From the NCBI GenBank assembly GCA_900556575.1, contig USPO01000072.1:1-7324 (forward strand): DNA of 7,324 bases. The letters run 5' to 3'. Position 1 is the stretch's first letter; each line of letters starts with the position of its first letter. Below, piece by piece: positions 6,601 to 7,324 of the stretch. A program made the translations under genes and the position numbers. The notes under the pieces were generated by a model. The model saw only the letters and a list, made by a program, of their open reading frames with translations, was not told the origin of the DNA and searched no databases. This stretch comes from an uncultured Eubacteriales bacterium (GTDB lineage Bacteria > Bacillota > Clostridia > UBA1381).

Positions 6601-7324
6601 GTGTTCTTCCGCTTCCGCCGAAAAGCGTATCGGCATTTTACCGCCTGCCATATTATTGAGGGTATCTTCATCATAGCTGCTGTAATCGGCTTCAACATAT
6701 GTACTTCCGTTTATGCTGCCTGTTTTAAGTACAGTATAGGGTTCGCCATCTGAATATTTAAATCCGTCCGTTCGTCCGTCCGATACATCGGGAGAGCCTT
6801 TTAGACCGTAAAAACCGTAAGTCATTCCATTCACCTGTTTTCCATATACTGTTTCGGTACCTACATTAATTTCGTTTCCTATATCATTATTTGAACCAAA
6901 AGTGAATATATAGTCGGCATTTGAAAGGTTAGGTTCTTTTGTTGGGAATGGTGTGGAAACAGATGTTTCAATCGGTTCCATGCTTTCTAATGACTTCCAA
7001 TAAAATACTTTTTTATTCGGAGTATTTTCTGCTGTTACAGCATCGGAAATATTTATTGTTTCTGTTGTTACATTGATTAATGCTCCATGACCGTCATATT
7101 CTGCAATGACTTTTATGCATTGTTTTTCGTCCGGAGTCTGTGTAGGTGCGGCGGTATCGGAGGGAACAGGTGAAGATGTCGGTGCGGCGGTATCGGACGG
7201 AACGGGAGAAAATGTCGGTGCAATAGATGGTGTTGATTCCGTTGATACTTGACATATAATATTATTGCCCAATCCGTCCTTTTTTGAATACGAAAATTCT
7301 GTGTTTATCATATCCTGCCAGCCA
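3640..7324 (-). CDS. Modular CE12-like SGNH esterase (probable rhamnogalacturonan acetylesterase), 5' partial
   Basis: The frame stays open to the right edge (G-W-Q-D precede the first Met at 7311, which has no convincing Shine-Dalgarno), so the N-terminus and any signal peptide are missing. Counting from that Met (1223 residues): a Pro/Ser/Thr linker with two 12-residue repeats (28-60); a small module KVIAEYDGHGALINV...VFYWKSLESMEP (67-113) of a type common in clostridial surface proteins; a second linker; a beta-sandwich starting FTFGS (about 131-322); an SGNH domain (about 328-557). The SGNH blocks are ADDST with Ser336, NQGESG (372-377), GYND with Asn407, and DTVH with Asp532/His535. These fit CE12 esterases, which remove acetyl groups from rhamnogalacturonan. 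Next come an unassigned region (560-735), a concanavalin/laminin-like module (about 738-941), an InlB-like repeat (about 945-1016) and a C-terminal galactose-binding-like module (WDLT to end). No LPXTG motif or dockerin is seen at the C-terminus. Esterase type is well supported; the substrate is inferred. Confidence 0.82.
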   Translation of the reverse strand, partial: GWQDMINTEFSYSKKDGLGNNIICQVSTESTPSIAPTFSPVPSDTAAPTSSPVPSDTAAPTQTPDEKQCIKVIAEYDGHGALINVTTETINISDAVTAENTPNKKVFYWKSLESMEPIETSVSTPFPTKEPNLSNADYIFTFGSNNDIGNEINVGTETVYGKQVNGMTYGFYGLKGSPDVSDGRTDGFKYSDGEPYTVLKTGSINGSTYVEADYSSYDEDTLNNMAGGKMPIRFSAEAEEHKYYTVSATIVNTSSTENADVTLYSEKRHAILSGYKLKPNESITKTWNVNLESVAYLSEDNPRSDTQLNFAVVGDNAGLSKIEIKKNDTFGTTVWMADDSTGFDQTSFIPYYPLRNYGGVGSLLTKYLNPNIAISNQGESGLGVTRDEKHWNNIKAHANTGDYIFIQYGYNDHSTDTHVSGLEKYYDFAKENGMKLVIISQTDRRNTSVNWDGTNKKWTASMSGYAAADKKFVDDKISNGAKNIAYIDLNTPYVDWMNTVGDSVFEQRKKAGFDDTEISNMSMNYYYMASRTEGIDTVHINDYGADRAAYIIAQQVKSIVEKGSLENASENEKIQADTLRILYENMPSFSPSEVSDETVAKGWAINSEYPNVFPGNVSYKYPVMIKSAEIDNGILTNITVKIQQEGLPKYAIGCADILNPDETVRETVYTSSTSLNENMPHIDTSNTTYGQIITMNFDNISIPPDCSYRLYIKGIDNGQEPSLSDTMYSSYYTEPPKIIESLINEEFNYTQNSSIVNQGTPKWEFAGSASQKSYKTAIKDNEKCINISTDGSGTYSLCKQFSNYTKITDGKLKLHLQLNYLYGRFIIKLNQTAKTASYMNGLEALTVNDGEIILPNGTSAGNIKTGKWTDIDIILDIDRGTETIYIAGNDGISCNIPMLQTSNKTDAEKLLPITGISFTYVQNPSTIVAYPFDAYISELMLDKTENDTPQIKILAECDNGIIYGGGTYNINSDVTLSAAPANNYAFTGWYIGENLYSLDNPLIIERVRSDISLTAKFKEVDFDNDTSIKIKENSSNITQIRQSDICVLENTDEEQIKNELQSKYDLNLSYSINNDILTVTSQNGKTERTYKITYVKVWDLTKAVSEKMPVSEFNYNGLKIKGNETSDYLDTSVGMHFNGKTSSANRYISYIPEIDGIFEITAKCAYSKGSLQITTSDNCSGGYAIENLKDNSEWKSGTAPAIKNTVYYLYNATSGMEIKKIIFTPNE
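7145..7216 (-). repeat. Two tandem 36-bp units encoding the Pro/Thr-rich linker
   Basis: Units at 7145-7180 and 7181-7216 are identical at 32 of 36 positions. On the minus strand they encode the duplicated stretch S-P-V-P-S-D-T-A-A-P-T. The repeat lies in a flexible linker near the left end of the visible esterase. Such in-frame 36-bp units can expand or contract, changing the linker length without breaking the frame. Confidence 0.85.

Noticed and set aside
7309..7311. ATG at 7311 as the true start of the esterase
   Set aside because: The frame is open upstream to the window edge, there is no good Shine-Dalgarno sequence, and the first residues are not a signal peptide although the protein should be secreted.

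Overview
The window looks like chromosome of an AT-rich anaerobic Firmicute, most likely a gut or rumen Clostridia member of the Ruminococcaceae/Oscillospiraceae/Lachnospiraceae type. This is inferred from three things: the end of a murA directly before a Firmicute-type ftsQ/divIB and ftsZ, a clostridial-style modular surface protein, and A-rich intergenic DNA. I cannot name the species.

Left part (1-2390, + strand): the tail of the division and cell-wall cluster. It holds the last 21 codons of murA (peptidoglycan precursor synthesis), then ftsQ/divIB (divisome membrane protein) and ftsZ (tubulin-like cytokinesis GTPase). A 183-base A-rich gap between ftsQ and ftsZ carries tandem promoter-like boxes, so ftsZ probably has its own promoter. 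No ftsA lies between ftsQ and ftsZ.

Middle (2391-3569, + strand): a strong hairpin without a good U-tract, then azlC and azlD. These overlap by 8 bases and encode the large and small subunits of an AzlCD-type branched-chain amino acid exporter.

Right part (3640-7324, - strand): one very long open frame, converging on azlD across a good intrinsic terminator. It runs off the right edge, so its N-terminus and any signal peptide are not visible. The part seen (at least 1227 residues) is a modular, probably secreted protein. It has a Pro/Thr/Ser linker with a duplicated 12-residue unit, a beta-sandwich module, an SGNH-hydrolase domain of the rhamnogalacturonan acetylesterase (CE12) type, a concanavalin/laminin-like module, an InlB-like repeat and a C-terminal galactose-binding-like module. 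It probably de-acetylates pectin or a related polysaccharide.

The three blocks do not form one pathway: division genes, an amino acid exporter and a polysaccharide esterase sit next to each other. There is no gene-free stretch longer than 300 bases. I see no tRNA, rRNA, CRISPR array, insertion sequence or phage gene. I find no convincing undescribed multi-gene system. The most unusual items are the architecture and altered serine motif of the esterase, the FtsZ C-terminus without its usual peptide, the exclusive use of AAG for lysine in ftsZ, and the duplicated promoter boxes on A-tract DNA before ftsZ.
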